64,000 nucleotides of DNA, from assembly GCA_008802785.1 (NCBI GenBank), contig VUYT01000027.1, positions 62,001 to 126,000 of the forward strand, read 5' to 3'. Positions within the stretch are counted from its first letter, which is position 1; each line of letters opens with the position of its first letter. The notes under the pieces are model-generated. The model did not search any database. It had not been told where the DNA came from and saw only the letters and a list, made by a program, of their open reading frames with translations. Made by a program: the position numbers and the translations under genes. This document shows positions 11,504-22,804 of this stretch, piece by piece. The stretch is from Symmetrospora coprosmae (taxonomy: Eukaryota > Basidiomycota > Cystobasidiomycetes > Symmetrosporaceae).

Positions 11504-13663
11504 TCAGTTCCCCGCCTTCTTCTGAGGGCCCCAATGTTCCGTCGGGTTGGTCTGGTACCTGACGACTTTGACATCGCCGAGCATGGCGACCTCTGCGTCC
11601 CTGTTGCGCTCCAAGCTGACTTCGTGCGTTGCCGGCTTGTCTAGGAACGCTTTTGCAGGTGTCCCTTCCTTCTGCGGTTTGACAGGGTTGATCTCGATCC
11701 ACTTGCGCATAATGTCGAGGAGAAATGTGCGCGGCGCGTCCGTCTTTATGCTGCCAGGGCAGGCGTGCGAGCGCGAGACGCTGTAGCCGCCGTTGACGAG
11801 CGCAGACGCGACGACGCCGAGCGCGGGCGAGCTCGCGTGGAAGAGGCTCGCGAGCTTTGAGGGTGTGAAGTAGAATGGGGCGGCCAGCTCGTGCTTTGCC
11901 ACGGTGAGCATGCCCTTGATGCGCGTCGCGGTCCCGAACGTCCCCTGGACGGCGAGCATGCGGTCGATGAACGCCGGGTCGTGCAGCTCGTCCGCCCACA
12001 TCGGACCGCTGAGGTGCAGCGTCCCTTCGCAGTGCTCGCACTTCTGCCCGACCGGCGGGCCCGCCGCGTAGCCGTAGTTGAGGTTGCCCTTTTTCTCTGT
12101 GCACTTGCCGAGCCGCTGGAGGTAGAAGGCGTGGCACTGGTGGCACACGTAGACGAGGGCCGTCTGCATCGCCAGGCGCTTGACCTGCGCCGGGCTCGTG
12201 TAGACGCGCACGAACACGCGCACATAGTAGTCGATCGAGAGCGAGAGGACAGGCTTGATGTGCCGGCCGTACCGCGCTGCCGACTGGGCTAGCGTGTGCA
12301 GCAGCAAGCGGAGCGCGCCCTCGTGGCAGTACTCGGCCTTGATTGGCGTCCCGCCGTAGTTCGAGAAGCATTTTTCAGGGTAATTGGACCCGGCGAGCAC
12401 GGCGAGATCGGTGCAGGTAACGCACAGCAGCCCGCCATCGCTGACGGCCTGCACGGCTCCGTCGATGAAGGGCGCCGCCGTGCCGTATGGGTCGAGATCG
12501 ATGGCATCGAAGCGGTCCCTTGGGCCACGGTGAGCGTAAAGCACGGAGCTGGCAGACCAGTTGCAGGCCTCAAGGTCAGGTCCCCCCTCGCCATCCCGGC
12601 ATTCGGGCAGCACCACTCACCAGCAATCGCCCTGGCTGACTCGCACTTTCCCCTTACCCTTGCTGTTCGGATCTGAAGCGTCTTCTCCCAACCCGTTCCA
12701 CTCGACATTCATCCGAATATTATCGGCTGCCTTGGCTTCCAGGTCGTTCGCCTGCACCCATCTGCAGAAGAACGCGCGCCGGGCATGTCAGCTAGCTGGC
12801 TGCGAGAGGTGCATTGCCAGGGGGACACCCACCTCAGCGAGGGAACCTCCTTTGCGTAGCGGATCGACCTGAGCCCTGTCGCAGACAAGCCTTCGAAGAG
12901 CGTGAAGGTGTGGGTATACTGCGGCTTTTCGGCGACTTGCGCGACTGGTTCCGTCTCGGCACTTGCCGCGTTGGCACTCGTGCTTGCTTCCGCATTTGCC
13001 TGGTCTTCGGGCGTGCCTGCTGCGATCAATGCGTCTGTTGCTGCCGTCGCGTCCGTAGCTACAGGCGCCTCGCCATTCTCGCCCTGAGGTGACAGCCGGA
13101 AAGCATGAGCCCGCCTGGAACCCGCGGACCATCCAGCACCCATGTGGGGAGAGCCGCCCACCTCTACATCTTGGACCTTTCTGCGCTTGCTGCTGCTTGG
13201 CTCTCCTTCGTCTACCTGCGGACGTTTCTGCTTGTCCTTGTCCTTGCCCTTTGGCTTTGCATTATTGCGCTGCTTCCTCGAACGCGCTTCCCGCTTCTCC
13301 TCCGCGACGAGCTCGCTCCATGCGCGGAGGGCGACAATGGAGATGTCCCTGTTGAACTCTTGGATCGGGTTGATGAAGACCTGCTTCTTCCTCTGGCCAG
13401 CGGACGTGAGCTCGGCGTCTGGAGCTGTGTTTGAGGAGGTGCTGCCGTCGTGCGTCAGGATCTCGGTGGTCCCTTCCCGGTGCACGCTGTATCCTGCTGG
13501 AGGAGCCCGGGTGGATGCGGACTGCTCGACGGAGGAAAGGGACGCCATGCTACTGATGTGGCTCCTGATGCTGTTGCTGTCGTTGTAGTTGCAGAAGGCG
13601 GAGTGTCCTCCCTGTTGCTGCTGCTTCTTCAGAGTCTGAGCGCGTCCGAGAAGAGTACGCGGG

Positions 13664-13695
<32 letters not shown>

Positions 13696-13812
13696 CGACA
13701 GCCCAGATGAGAGCCTGATGCGAGAGCTGGCAGCGATGCGGTGCGATAAGAGCAGAGCAGATACGAATGCGAACGCGGATGTAGCACTGGATGGCGTTGA
13801 CACTCTGAGCAT
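11504..13812 (-). CDS. TRM1: Trm1, tRNA (guanine26-N2)-dimethyltransferase
   Basis: SAM-dependent enzyme that makes m2,2G26 in cytosolic and mitochondrial tRNAs. Three exons (13812-12833, 12761-12621, 12548-11504) join to 721 aa. Conserved blocks: FINPIQEFNRDISI, TLFEGLSATGLRSIRYAKEV (SAM site), VQANDLE, then FDAIDLDPYGTAAPFIDGA (catalytic DPYG), and a Cys-rich zinc region CHQCHAF...CEHCEG. The C-terminus carries NPTEHWGP. Two in-frame ATGs matter. From 13812 the protein has an 88-residue Ser/Ala/Arg-rich leader that looks like a mitochondrial presequence; from 13548 (MASLSSVEQ) it does not. Yeast Trm1 uses alternative starts for mitochondrial and nuclear forms. A Lys/Arg-rich insert (KGKDKDKQKRP) could be a nuclear signal. 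It is divergent from citrate synthase. Confidence 0.95.
13664..13695 (+). repeat. CAG/GCA trinucleotide repeat in the Trm1 leader
   Basis: Near-perfect GCA/CAG repeat. On the minus strand it encodes an Ala-rich run in the presequence-like leader of Trm1. Confidence 0.8.
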
Positions 13813-13994
13813 GTGCGTACGAGAGCTATCCTGCTCGCTCATCCCCTGGTCCCTCCCTGCCCGCTGCCCCCTTGCTTGCCCGGTCCGAGCCGCCGCCGCT
13901 GTCCTCGTCTGTGCGCCCCTGCTTTTCGCCTGCCTGGCTGCCTGCCTCTCCCTCACCTTCTCCCGCACGCACACCCAACAATACATCAAACAAG
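13813..13994. promoter_or_regulatory. bidirectional promoter region, TRM1 / citrate synthase
   Basis: Only 182 bp separate the upstream Trm1 ATG from the citrate synthase ATG. The stretch is pyrimidine-rich on the plus strand (many CCCT/CCTC), common near fungal start sites. No TATA box or named operator could be identified. Confidence 0.4.
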
Positions 13995-16200
13995 ATGCTC
14001 GGCCTCACTGCTCGTTCCATTGTGAGTGTGCACACCACTTGAGCCCTCGTTGCTGGCCCGTCTCTGACTGTGCCTGCCCGTTTCCCCGCCCGGCTCGCGC
14101 TCAACCCGCTGCTGCTGGCGGCGTGCATCTCGACGATAGGCCCGCTCTGCCGGTGCCGCCAGGTCCTTCCAGGCCGTCCGCTATGCCTCCTCCAAGGTGG
14201 GCTCAAATGCGCAGATGACCCGCATGCCCGTCATTGTGCTATTCGCTGAACGCGGCTCCACCCTCTGCCTGTTGCTGGCCTCTCCCTCCTCTGCTGACTC
14301 TCCCGCGCCCAATTCTCCGGCCCGACCCGACCCGACTGGACACTGTGACACTCTTTTCCTTGCATCCACCCCAACTTCACCGACGTGCACACGCGCACCA
14401 CGGCATGCACCACACAGGGTGTCATCCAGACGCTCGCAGAGGTCATCCCGGAGAGGCAGGAGGCCGTAAAGAAGTTCCGCGCCGAGCACGGCGACAAGAG
14501 CCTCGGCGACATCAAGGTCGACAACCTCTTTGGAGGCATGCGAGGCCTCAAGGTCATGCTCTGGGAGCCTTCGGTCCTCGACTCGGAGGAAGGGATCCGA
14601 TTCTGGGGCAAGACCATCCCAGAGTGCCAGGAGGCGCTCCCAAAGGCAAAGGGCGGCAAGCAGATGCTGCCAGAGTCCATGCTCTTCTTCCTGAGTGAGT
14701 GCTCCTTTAGCGGCGCAGTATGTCGCACCATAGTGCTAACGTATACCCCCCTTCGCGTAGTGACCGGCAAGGTTCCCAGCCAACAGCAGACCGACGACCT
14801 TGTCCTCGACCTCGCCAACCGGTCCGAGATCTCGCCCAGCATGGAGAAGCTCATTGATGCGTTCCGTGGGTGGCATGTTGTTTCTTTGCACGATACAACC
14901 AGTCACTTACCCCTCACACTGCTCACAGCCAAGGAGCTGCACCCGATGACCCAGTTCATCATGGCCGTCGCCGCACTGAAGTGAGTGTCTGAGCTACAAC
15001 GCGACGACTACTATGTATCACTGGCTGATGCACCTAGTCGACTGTCCACAGCAAAGACTCCAAGTTCGCAGCTGCCTACGCCGCCGGCATGAAGAAGTCC
15101 GAGTACTGGAAGACGACCGCCGAGGACGTGCTCGACCTGTCTGCCAAGGTCTGGCCGATTGCCGCGCGCATCTTCCGCAACAAGTACGGCAACGGCAGCA
15201 AGGACGTGCCCGCGGTCGACAAGACCAAGGACCTGTCGTGGAACTACGCCAACCAGATCGGGCTCGGCGGCAACGAGGGCTTTATCGAGGTCGTCCGGCT
15301 GTACAACGCCATCCACACGGACCACGAGGGAGGGAACGTGTCTGCGCACACGCTGCACCTCGTCGGCTCGGCGCTGTCGGACCCCTTCCTGTCGTACTCT
15401 GCCGGTCTCGCTGGTCTCGCCGGCCCGCTGCACGGTCTCGCCAACCAGGAGGTCCTCCGCTTCATCCTCGGCATGCAGAAGGAGGTCGGCGACAACCCGA
15501 CCCCAGAGAAGGTCAAGGAGTACATCTGGAGCGTCCTCAAGAGCGGCCGAGTCATTCCCGGCTACGGCCACGCCGTCCTCAGGAAGCCCGACCCCCGGTT
15601 CATGGCGCTCCAGGAGTTTGGTGCCGCTGACCCAGAGGTCTCGCAGAGCCCCATTTTCAAGCTTGTCAACGCTGTGCGTCCTGGTCCTCGCGGAGGCGGA
15701 GAGCGGAAAGGCAAGAGCTGACACGGCCTGTTCCCGGCAACACAGATGTACGAGGTCGCCCCCGGCGTTCTCACCGAGCACGGCAAGACCAAGAAGTGCG
15801 TGCTCTGCGGGCCTGCTTACCGCATATCCAGCACGAGCTGACCTTCTTGTCCATCCTCCAGCCCCTTCCCCAATGTGGATGCCGCATCCGGCATGCTGCT
15901 CTACCACTACGGCCTGACCCAGTTCGAGGTGGGTCTCACTGCAGACAAAGACCTGATCTAGCCTTGGCTGACGCTGTGGTGTCATCTCCTGTTAGTACTA
16001 CACCGTCATCTTCGGTATCTCGCGCGCCATGGCTTCCGCTCAGCTCGTCTGGGACCGAGCTTATGGTGAGTTTCTTCGGTCCGCATCTCCGCGCAAGTGC
16101 ATGGACCGTTCGCTGATTGCAATCGTGCGCAACAGGTCTGCCCATTGAGCGACCCAAGTCGATGTCGCTCGAGGGTCTCAAGAAGTTCGTCAAGGCCTAA
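13995..16200 (+). CDS. CIT1: mitochondrial citrate synthase
   Basis: Condenses acetyl-CoA and oxaloacetate in the TCA cycle. Ten exons by my reading. The first encodes only MLGLTARSI; the second (ending 14201) continues a mitochondrial presequence SAGAARSFQAVRYASSK. Further exons begin at 14418 (GVIQTLAEVIP), about 14760 (TGKVPSQQQTDDL), about 14930 (AKELHPMTQF), 15053 (NKDSKFAAAY), about 15746 (MYEVAPGVLTEHGKTKN), about 15860 (PFPNVDAASG), about 15994 and about 16136. Active-site elements are all present: GPLHGLANQEV and GYGHAVLRKPDPR (two catalytic His) and NVDAASG (catalytic Asp). The protein ends LKKFVKA and lacks a peroxisomal SKL tail, so this is the mitochondrial form rather than the peroxisomal or methylcitrate-type paralog. 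Confidence 0.95.
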
Positions 16201-16564
16201 GCTGCAGGAGCTGTAGACTCGTGAAGGCAGCCATGGCAGTGCGCGTCCGAGTAAGATGTGTGCTCTCCCGCTGCACGATGTCGCGAGGTTTAGACTAGCT
16301 GCCTGCCTACAAAAGTAATGCACAGGTAGGAGATTGAGATGCTGCTAGAGTGATTGATGAGCGCTGCCTTGCTTGCTTCGTCTGTGTGCTCGTGCGTGTT
16401 CCGGAGCTTTCGCGTCTGTTCCGGCCTTGTTCGACCAGGTCCGAGAAGGTTCGAGGCGTCACTGTGAGCACCCCGGCTTCTTTCTCGACAAGTTGCCTTA
16501 TCTAGCCTCGCTCTGCTCCGGATCAGACGCGCACACACGTACACGCACATACAAGCTATACAGC
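16201..16564. other. intergenic between citrate synthase and the Sis1-type gene
   Basis: 3' flank of citrate synthase and promoter of the DnaJ gene. A 183-codon minus-strand open frame at 16290-16841 overlaps the DnaJ exons antisense and has no family resemblance. I looked for a tRNA around the GGTTCGA at 16448 and found no clover-leaf. Confidence 0.4.
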
Positions 16565-17846
16565 ATGGGAAAGGACTACTAGTGAGTGTGCTTGCGCAGC
16601 AGTTCCCGCCGAGATGCCCGGACTGACGGCTCGACCTGCTGCCTCCGCCAGCAAGATCCTCGGGGTTGCAAAAGGCGCCAGCAGCGATGAGCTGAAGAAG
16701 GCATACAAAAAGCTCGCACTCAAGGTGCGGCTGATTGCTAGGTGTGACGCTGCCAGCTTCAGTGGCTCGAGCTGACTTTGGTGACGTCCACTGTCCCCGC
16801 TTGCTCTTCCCCCTTTGACACCCCCCCCTCAACAGCACCACCCAGACCGAAACAAGGACAATCGCGAGGCAGCAAGCAAGAAGTTCCAGGAGGTCGGCGA
16901 GGCGTTCGAGGTCCTATCAGATGACAACAAGCGCCAGATCTACGACACGTATGGCGAGGAAGGGCTGAAGGCAGGAGGCGGTGGAGGAGGACCATCACCC
17001 GGGGGCCCGGGGGGAAACCCATTCGCTGGCTTCAGCTCTGGAGCAGGAGGTCCATCGTTCGGCGGCGGCGGCGGCGGCTTCCAGGCTTCAGACGCGCAGA
17101 GCATCTTCGAGACGTTCTTTGGAGGGGGCGGAGGAGGCATGCCTGGCATGGGCGGCGGCGGCGGCTCGGGCCCCACTTTCAACTTTGGAATGGGTGGCAT
17201 GCCCAACATGCAGCAGTCGAGCAGAAGCAGCGGCGGCGGCGGTTTCCCAGGAGGCTTTGGCGCAGGAGGGATGCCCGGCGGGTTCGACATGGACACTGGC
17301 GGCCACTCGCACTCTGCCCCACCAGCGGCTTCGGAGCTCGTCAAGCCTCTCGCTCTCACGCTGGAAGAGATGTACTCTGGCACGACGAAGCGGCTCAAGC
17401 TTACGCGCAAGCTAGCGCGCGGCGGGCAGGAGGAGAAGATCCTCACCATCCCCGTCAAGGCAGGCTGGAAGGCAGGGACCAAGGTCCGCTTCGCCGAGAG
17501 CGGGAACGAGGAGATCAAGGACGGGCACATTGTCACGCAGACGATTGTGTTTGTCGTCGAGGAAAAGCCGCACGAGCGCTTTACGCGAGAGGGCGACAAC
17601 CTCGTCTGCAAGCACAAGATCCCGCTCGTCGAGGCACTCACGGGCCCGCCTTCGCAGACGGCCACCATCAAGCACATCGACGGACGGCAAATCAGGGTGC
17701 CATTGCCATCTGGCGTACTGAAGCCCGGCCAGGAGATTATTCTGCCCAAGGAAGGGTTCCGCGGCAAAGACCTCATCGTCAGGATTGAGGTCGTCTTCCC
17801 GGACCGCGTTAAGGACAAGGCAAAGGTCAAGGAGGCTCTGTCGTGA
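16565..17846 (+). CDS. SIS1: Sis1/DNAJB-type class II Hsp40
   Basis: Cytosolic/nuclear J-protein that feeds clients to Hsp70. Three exons (16565-16581, 16652-16724, 16836-17846) join to 366 aa; the first is only 17 nt. The J-domain starts [17 protein letters not shown] with HPD in [11 protein letters not shown] Gly/Phe- and Gly/Met-rich linker (residues about 75-185, with [20 protein letters not shown]) follows. Two beta-barrel client domains come next ([73 protein letters not shown]) and a C-terminal dimerisation segment. There is no Cys-rich zinc domain, so it is class II. The plus strand is very Gly-codon rich from 16975 to 17290. Confidence 0.95.
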
Positions 17847-18258
17847 ACTAGACACGCAGAATCTTGCTTGCGCGTGCTCTTATCGGTGAATCTGTTGTTG
17901 TCGTCGGTCACTGCCAATCGTCCATACTCTCTCAATCCCACAAAAGCGAGATTCCGACTTTCGTCCTCGTAGCATTAGAAGTTCAGCAGTACTCGTCTCT
18001 ATATCGTGTAGCGTGATAAGATGCAATCCTCTGCCAGCTTTGGTAGTTAGTTAGCTTTTGCGGTCTCCTATATGTGTGCGTGCCTGGCCGTCTTGCCTCG
18101 CTTCCGCTAGCCATGTCTCGTGCTCGCCTCAGCTTGCACCTCGCATGAGCTCACACATACACACGCATAACGGCAACGAGGCCAAGAGCGGGGATTGCAC
18201 CTTCTAGCAACAAGTCGCAGTCATCCAGTCTCGTAATACCAGTGCCGTACACCGAAGC
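17847..18258. other. intergenic between Sis1-type gene and DCP2
   Basis: Contains TATA-like AT stretches (for example near 17995-18010 and 18065) and CT-rich tracts. It probably holds the DnaJ poly(A) region and the DCP2 promoter. No coding or RNA gene recognised. Confidence 0.4.
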
Positions 18259-21258
18259 ATGGCCAGCACGTCGACCGCGTCGCCCTTTGCGAGCTTGCCG
18301 CTGGATCAGGTCCTCGAGGACTTGTCGAGGTGGGGCAACGCCGACGGCCGTGTTCGACCCACGCCGAGCTGCGAGGAGCCCAGGAACATAGAGAGTAATG
18401 TCCTGACAGCATGACTGCATCACTGTCCGGTTTGCGTCTGCATCCCCACCCAGCCGGTTCATTGTCAACCTTCCGGCCGAAGAGCTCGAGAGCATCGAGC
18501 GCATCTGTTTCCAGATTGAGCAGGCCCACTGGTACTACGAGGATTTCGTCCGCCCGCAGGCATCCCATCTCCCTTCATTCTCGCTGCGCAAGTTCTCCGA
18601 GATTGTCTTCAGCACCAACCCATTGCTGGCGTGCGTGTACTCACTGCGCATGCCCGTGCAGCTCCGCACGCACGCACAACGTCCCTGACGTCGCTGACGT
18701 CGCTGTCTCCTCTCTCCCTCTCGGGTGTTGCGCACAGCGATTACAATGCCATCAGCGCGTACGACGACTTCCTCCGCTACAAGGAGCGCGTGCCCGTGTG
18801 CGGCGCCATACTGCTTTCAGACACATGGGACAAGTGCCTCCTCGTCCGCGGCTGGAAGTCGGGCGCGTCTTGGAGCTTTCCGCGCGGCAAGATTAACCAG
18901 GGGGAGCTTGAGCGCGACTGCTGCGTGAGAGAAGTGAGCCTATGCCAGTGCTCTGTCTCGCTTGCGGCGGGGATGGAGCGAGAGAATGCTCGACTGACGC
19001 TTTGAGATGCGCGACCAGGTCTGGGAGGAGACTGGGTACGACATCTCGCCGCACTTTAACCCGAACGTTCGACCGCACAATGTCGACTCTTCGACATGTC
19101 CACCTCCACTCCCGGAAGGCGTCTACACCGAGGACGACTACATCGAGGTCATGATGAAGGAACAGCGCATCCGGCTCTACGTCATTCCGCAGGTGTCGGA
19201 GAACACGCTCTTTGAGACCAAGACGCGAAAGGAGATTAGCGTCAGTGGCTTCATGTCATCAGGCACGGCACACGAGCTGTCGGATGCGTGCTGATACTTG
19301 CAGCGCTGCACCATGGTGCATGCAGAAGATTGCTTGGGCGCACTTGAGCGACTTGCCAACCTGGTCAAAGAAGAACAAGGCCAACAAGAAGGACATCAAG
19401 TGCTACATGGTGACACCTTTCGTCGGGTGAGGCAGAGTACAGACGCTCGTTACTCCTGCACGCTGGCTGATTTGCCTCGCGTGCCTCGCCCAGACCCCTG
19501 AAGCACTGGATCTCGGAGGAAAGGAAACGGCTCAAGAGTGGGGTCGCTCGAAGAGTCTTACTGTCGCAACCAATGCAGCAGACAGTGCCGCAGGAAGTCT
19601 ATCGCGGCCGAGCATTGTCACCGCCACGGCAAGAGCATAGTGCTGGTGCCGGATCCGACGAGGAAGATCTCGCAGAACGCTCGCGCCAGCTGCAGGCGCT
19701 GTTCTTCGGTTCCGATGCGCCGTCCAACCCAGCCACGCCGCCTGTCGCTCGATACGAGCCAATTGCCCAGCCCGCGGCCAAATCACCCAAAGTCGGTTCG
19801 GACATCAGCGCATTCTCAGCGGTGGTCCCGCCAGCTGCGTCAGCCAATGAAACAGATAGCAAGGCAGACAACCTCCTCCGCCTGCTACAACAAGCGCCTC
19901 CCCCTCCCAGCAGCACGTCCAAACAGCAGCCGCAATCCGCACACAACGGTACACTGCCCGCTCCGGCACCTCCTGCGGCTGTACCGAGAGCGGGGACGGC
20001 CGGGGCTCCAAGGACAGGGCGAGCCATTAGCTTTGCATCGCCTGCGCTCGAACATCGCCCGCAGCCGCAATCTGACGCCAGGTCAGGCATGAAGCAGCAC
20101 AAGGCAGACCGATCAGCTTCACAGAGCAGCTCAAGCCCGATGGTAGTCCGCAAGGCGCCCGCTGCGTCCTTGACCGAGCTGGAGAGGCAGAACGCACGGA
20201 ATGACCTATTGGCAGAGCTGGCAGCGGAGCTTGGGTCTGAGTTCGCACCGCAAGCTATCGTTCCGGCGGGGCCTGCTGGTCAGGCAGCGCAATACGGCGG
20301 ACGGGAAAGCGGTCAGGATCAGGAAAACGAAGACGACGACGATGAGGAGCTTGACTGCGCTTCGCCCGCCCAGGACCTGCTCGCCATCTTTCAGTCGCAG
20401 ATGCAGGTGGAAGGCAATGGCCGCCAGATCGGGGAGATGAAGCTCACGAATGCGGCAATGCAGCGCTGGGAGGAGGATCAGGCGCGGAAGCGGTTGCTGG
20501 AGGAGCAGAGGCTGCAGAGGATACTGCGGGAGGCGGACGCCGATGCTCAGGTGGGCGGGCAGTCTCGCTATCCGCAGATGGTGCCAATGCATCCCGCACA
20601 GCAAGCACATCCCCAGCAGGCGCACCGGTCTCCGCAGCATATCCTCCAGATCCTGAATGGAGGCGGAGGAAACGGTCTCCATCTGCATGGCGGTGAATTG
20701 GGCATTGGCGAGCCTGCGCAGCATCCTGGCCACAATCAGAATGGCTATGAGCAAGGCGGATCGCCCATGACCCAGCATGTCTCCCGCGTCGAGCAGCATT
20801 ACGGAGGGTCAGCTCCCTACCAATACGGTTATCCGCCGAGCGGTGAGCCTGGCGCATCGCAACTGCAAGCCAACCCGAAGGCGTCCGCTCTGCTCTCGCT
20901 CTTCAATGCCGGCGCCACAAACAGCCAGCTCGCTCCCGCGCTCCACGACGTCCGATCTGCGCATGCGCCAGCGCCTCAGTCGCAGCCGTACCTGCCCACA
21001 CAATACTCCGCTCCGCCTCTTGCCCCGTACAACACCCAGTCACATTACCAGTACCACCACCACCACCACCAGCAGCAGCAGCAGCAGCCAACATTTCCTC
21101 CCGAATTTGCGAATGGAGACCGCTTGCGCGAATTCTCCGAACTGCTCGCGCAGGATCAGCAGCAGCAGGCAACCAGGCAGAACGGCCCGCAGGCTCCACA
21201 TCAAGGAGGCGCACCGAACGACCTCAGCCGGCTCTTTGCGAGTGCAGCCAGGCTGTGA
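18259..21258 (+). CDS. DCP2: Dcp2 mRNA-decapping Nudix hydrolase
   Basis: Catalytic subunit of the decapping complex in cytoplasmic P-bodies; it removes the m7G cap. Exons begin at 18259 (MASTSTASPFASLPLDQVL), 18453 (RFIVNLPAEELESIERICFQIEQAHWYYEDF, the Dcp1-binding Box A region), about 18738 (DYNAISAYDDFLRYKE), 19019 (VWEETGYD), about 19329 and 19493. The Nudix box G-x5-E-x7-REVxEExG is complete: GKINQGELERDCCVRE joined across an intron to VWEETGY. Box B follows (KIAWAHLSDLPTW, MVTPFV). The last exon encodes a long, disordered Pro/Gln/Ala-rich tail of more than 550 residues. It includes a His5-Gln6 run and several short leucine motifs such as DNLLRLLQQ, QDLLAIFQ and SALLSLFN, which resemble the helical leucine-rich motifs that bind Edc3. 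Confidence 0.93.
21055..21087 (+). repeat. (CAC)5(CAG)6 repeat in the DCP2 tail
   Basis: Perfect trinucleotide run encoding five His then six Gln in the disordered tail of Dcp2. Confidence 0.9.
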
Positions 21259-21623
21259 AGCACAGCTGGGACGAAGAGCAGGCATGACTGCTTACGATGC
21301 ATGTTTGCTGGGTATGGCCGTGTAGCTATACAGACAGTAGCTTCACCGCTCACCGCTTGCGCTTCTCGCCGATAGCCTCCAACCGCCGTGACGCTGCATC
21401 GCCTGACTCTTGAGCATCCTCCGTCCTCTCCGCTTCTTCTACGGTATCGTGGCCCCTCGCAGACGGCGAGGTGCGTTGTGGGGCAAGCGTTGACCAGTCA
21501 ATCAGACCTTCTAGGCGCTCGAGCTGTGTCTATAGAAGCGGTCGAGAGGGAAGGCCGGTTTGACAGGCGGAGGGGATCCAGAGTCAACACGGTCTCAACT
21601 ACCTCACACGTCACCCGCATTGT
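21259..21623. other. intergenic between convergent DCP2 and pICln
   Basis: Shared 3' flank. Short open frames only; nothing recognised. Confidence 0.4.
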
Positions 21624-22602
21624 CTAGTAGGGGTTGAAGCGCGCGCTAGGTGTAGCATAGTCTACGCGTACCCTTCCAGCTTCCGTGAGGTCATTTCCCT
21701 CGCCGTCGTCCGTGGCATTGTCGTTTTCGCCGCCTGCCCCGCTGCTGTTGGCGTTCGCCTGCCGCATGAGCTCGTCCCAGTCTGGCTCAGTGCTCTCGCT
21801 CTCGCCTAAGCCTAGTGCCCCTCCTGATGACGGATCGCTAGAAGGATGCAAGCTAGCGCACTTCGACATTGCCGCGTAGATGGTGTTGACTGCCAATGCG
21901 CAGGGACAGGAGGACCATCTCAGCGATCTGCCAAGAGCATACTCTTGCATGCTGTCCATACCAGCATGACGGCCCTCACCTGCAGCTGAGTCCGTGGGGA
22001 ATATGCAGAGCTCCCTCGTCTCTGCCAGCTCGTCTTCTGGCAGATTGTCGTAGTCTGCGCCCTCGTTCTCGTCGAGCTGGCAGTAGACGCACGGGCGCTC
22101 TGTCGTTGTAGCAGCAGCACCTCCGTTACCGTTACTGCTGCCAAGAGAGGCCTGGGGGTGTGCGGCAGATGCTGACGGGTCCGCGAGGATGGGTTGCCGG
22201 ATGGCGTGCAGGGAGATTGTCGGGTACGGCACGGAGAAGCCGCGGGCGGTGGACGGCTCGAAGAAGCTCACGGCTCTGTCGATGTGCAGCAGGGGGTTGA
22301 TACGACTTCAGCTCGTTCCCTGCGCCTTAGTACGAGGTCTTCGCAGACGCTTCCCCTTGTCCCTGACGCATTTGTTGAAGCTGGACCTACCCTTCAGTGA
22401 CATAGACATCCAGCTGGGACATTGTCACAGCATCGAATCCATCTACGGGCGGCTCGAGCGTGATGCGCGCGCCCTTCTCGAGGTGGTGCAGCACCGGGTC
22501 ATGCGTAAAGTCGCCCGAAGCTGGCGTCCTGCTCTGAAATTCAGCGTGCTGCTCTGCCGTGCTGAAGGTGGGCAGTGCCGTGAGGAGCGTGATGGGTGCC
22601 AT
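21624..22602 (-). CDS. pICln/Lot5-like methylosome subunit
   Basis: pICln binds Sm proteins and presents them to the PRMT5 methylosome during snRNP assembly. Three exons (22602-22391, 22275-21980, 21889-21624) join to 257 aa. The PH-like fold signature is clear: MAPITLLTALPTF, then SQLDVYVTEG, AVSFFEPSTARGFSVPYPTI with SLHAIR, RPCVYCQLDE, TRELCIFPTD, and NTIYAAMSKCASLHP. An acidic tail (DNATDDGEGNDL) follows, also typical. The two GTAGG/GTGAGG introns restore blocks that are contiguous in homologs. A 202-bp divergent promoter separates it from the enoyl-CoA isomerase gene. Confidence 0.88.
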
Positions 22603-22804
22603 GCTCGAGATGTGATGGAGAAGCTGCTGAGATGTTGCTGCTGCTATCGGACGGTTGCAATCCTGAGAGCGAGCAGGAAGATGTGTCCAAGGTTCCTCCC
22701 CCTCGCAGCTTGTGCCTGTCCCGCCACTGCAGGGAGGCGACTTCCCCCCCTTTCAGGCTCATCCCTACGCAGCAAGCAAGCAACGATACTGTACCATTCC
22801 CACA

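Noticed and set aside
16430-16470. possible tRNA B-box (GGTTCGAGGCG)
   Set aside because: No matching A-box at the right distance and no clover-leaf can be folded around it.
16290-16841. 183-codon minus-strand open frame over the start of the Sis1-type gene
   Set aside because: Antisense to verified J-domain exons and without recognisable features.
16940-17941. 333-codon Pro-rich frame antisense to the Sis1-type gene
   Set aside because: Proline runs mirror the Gly-rich linker codons on the coding strand.
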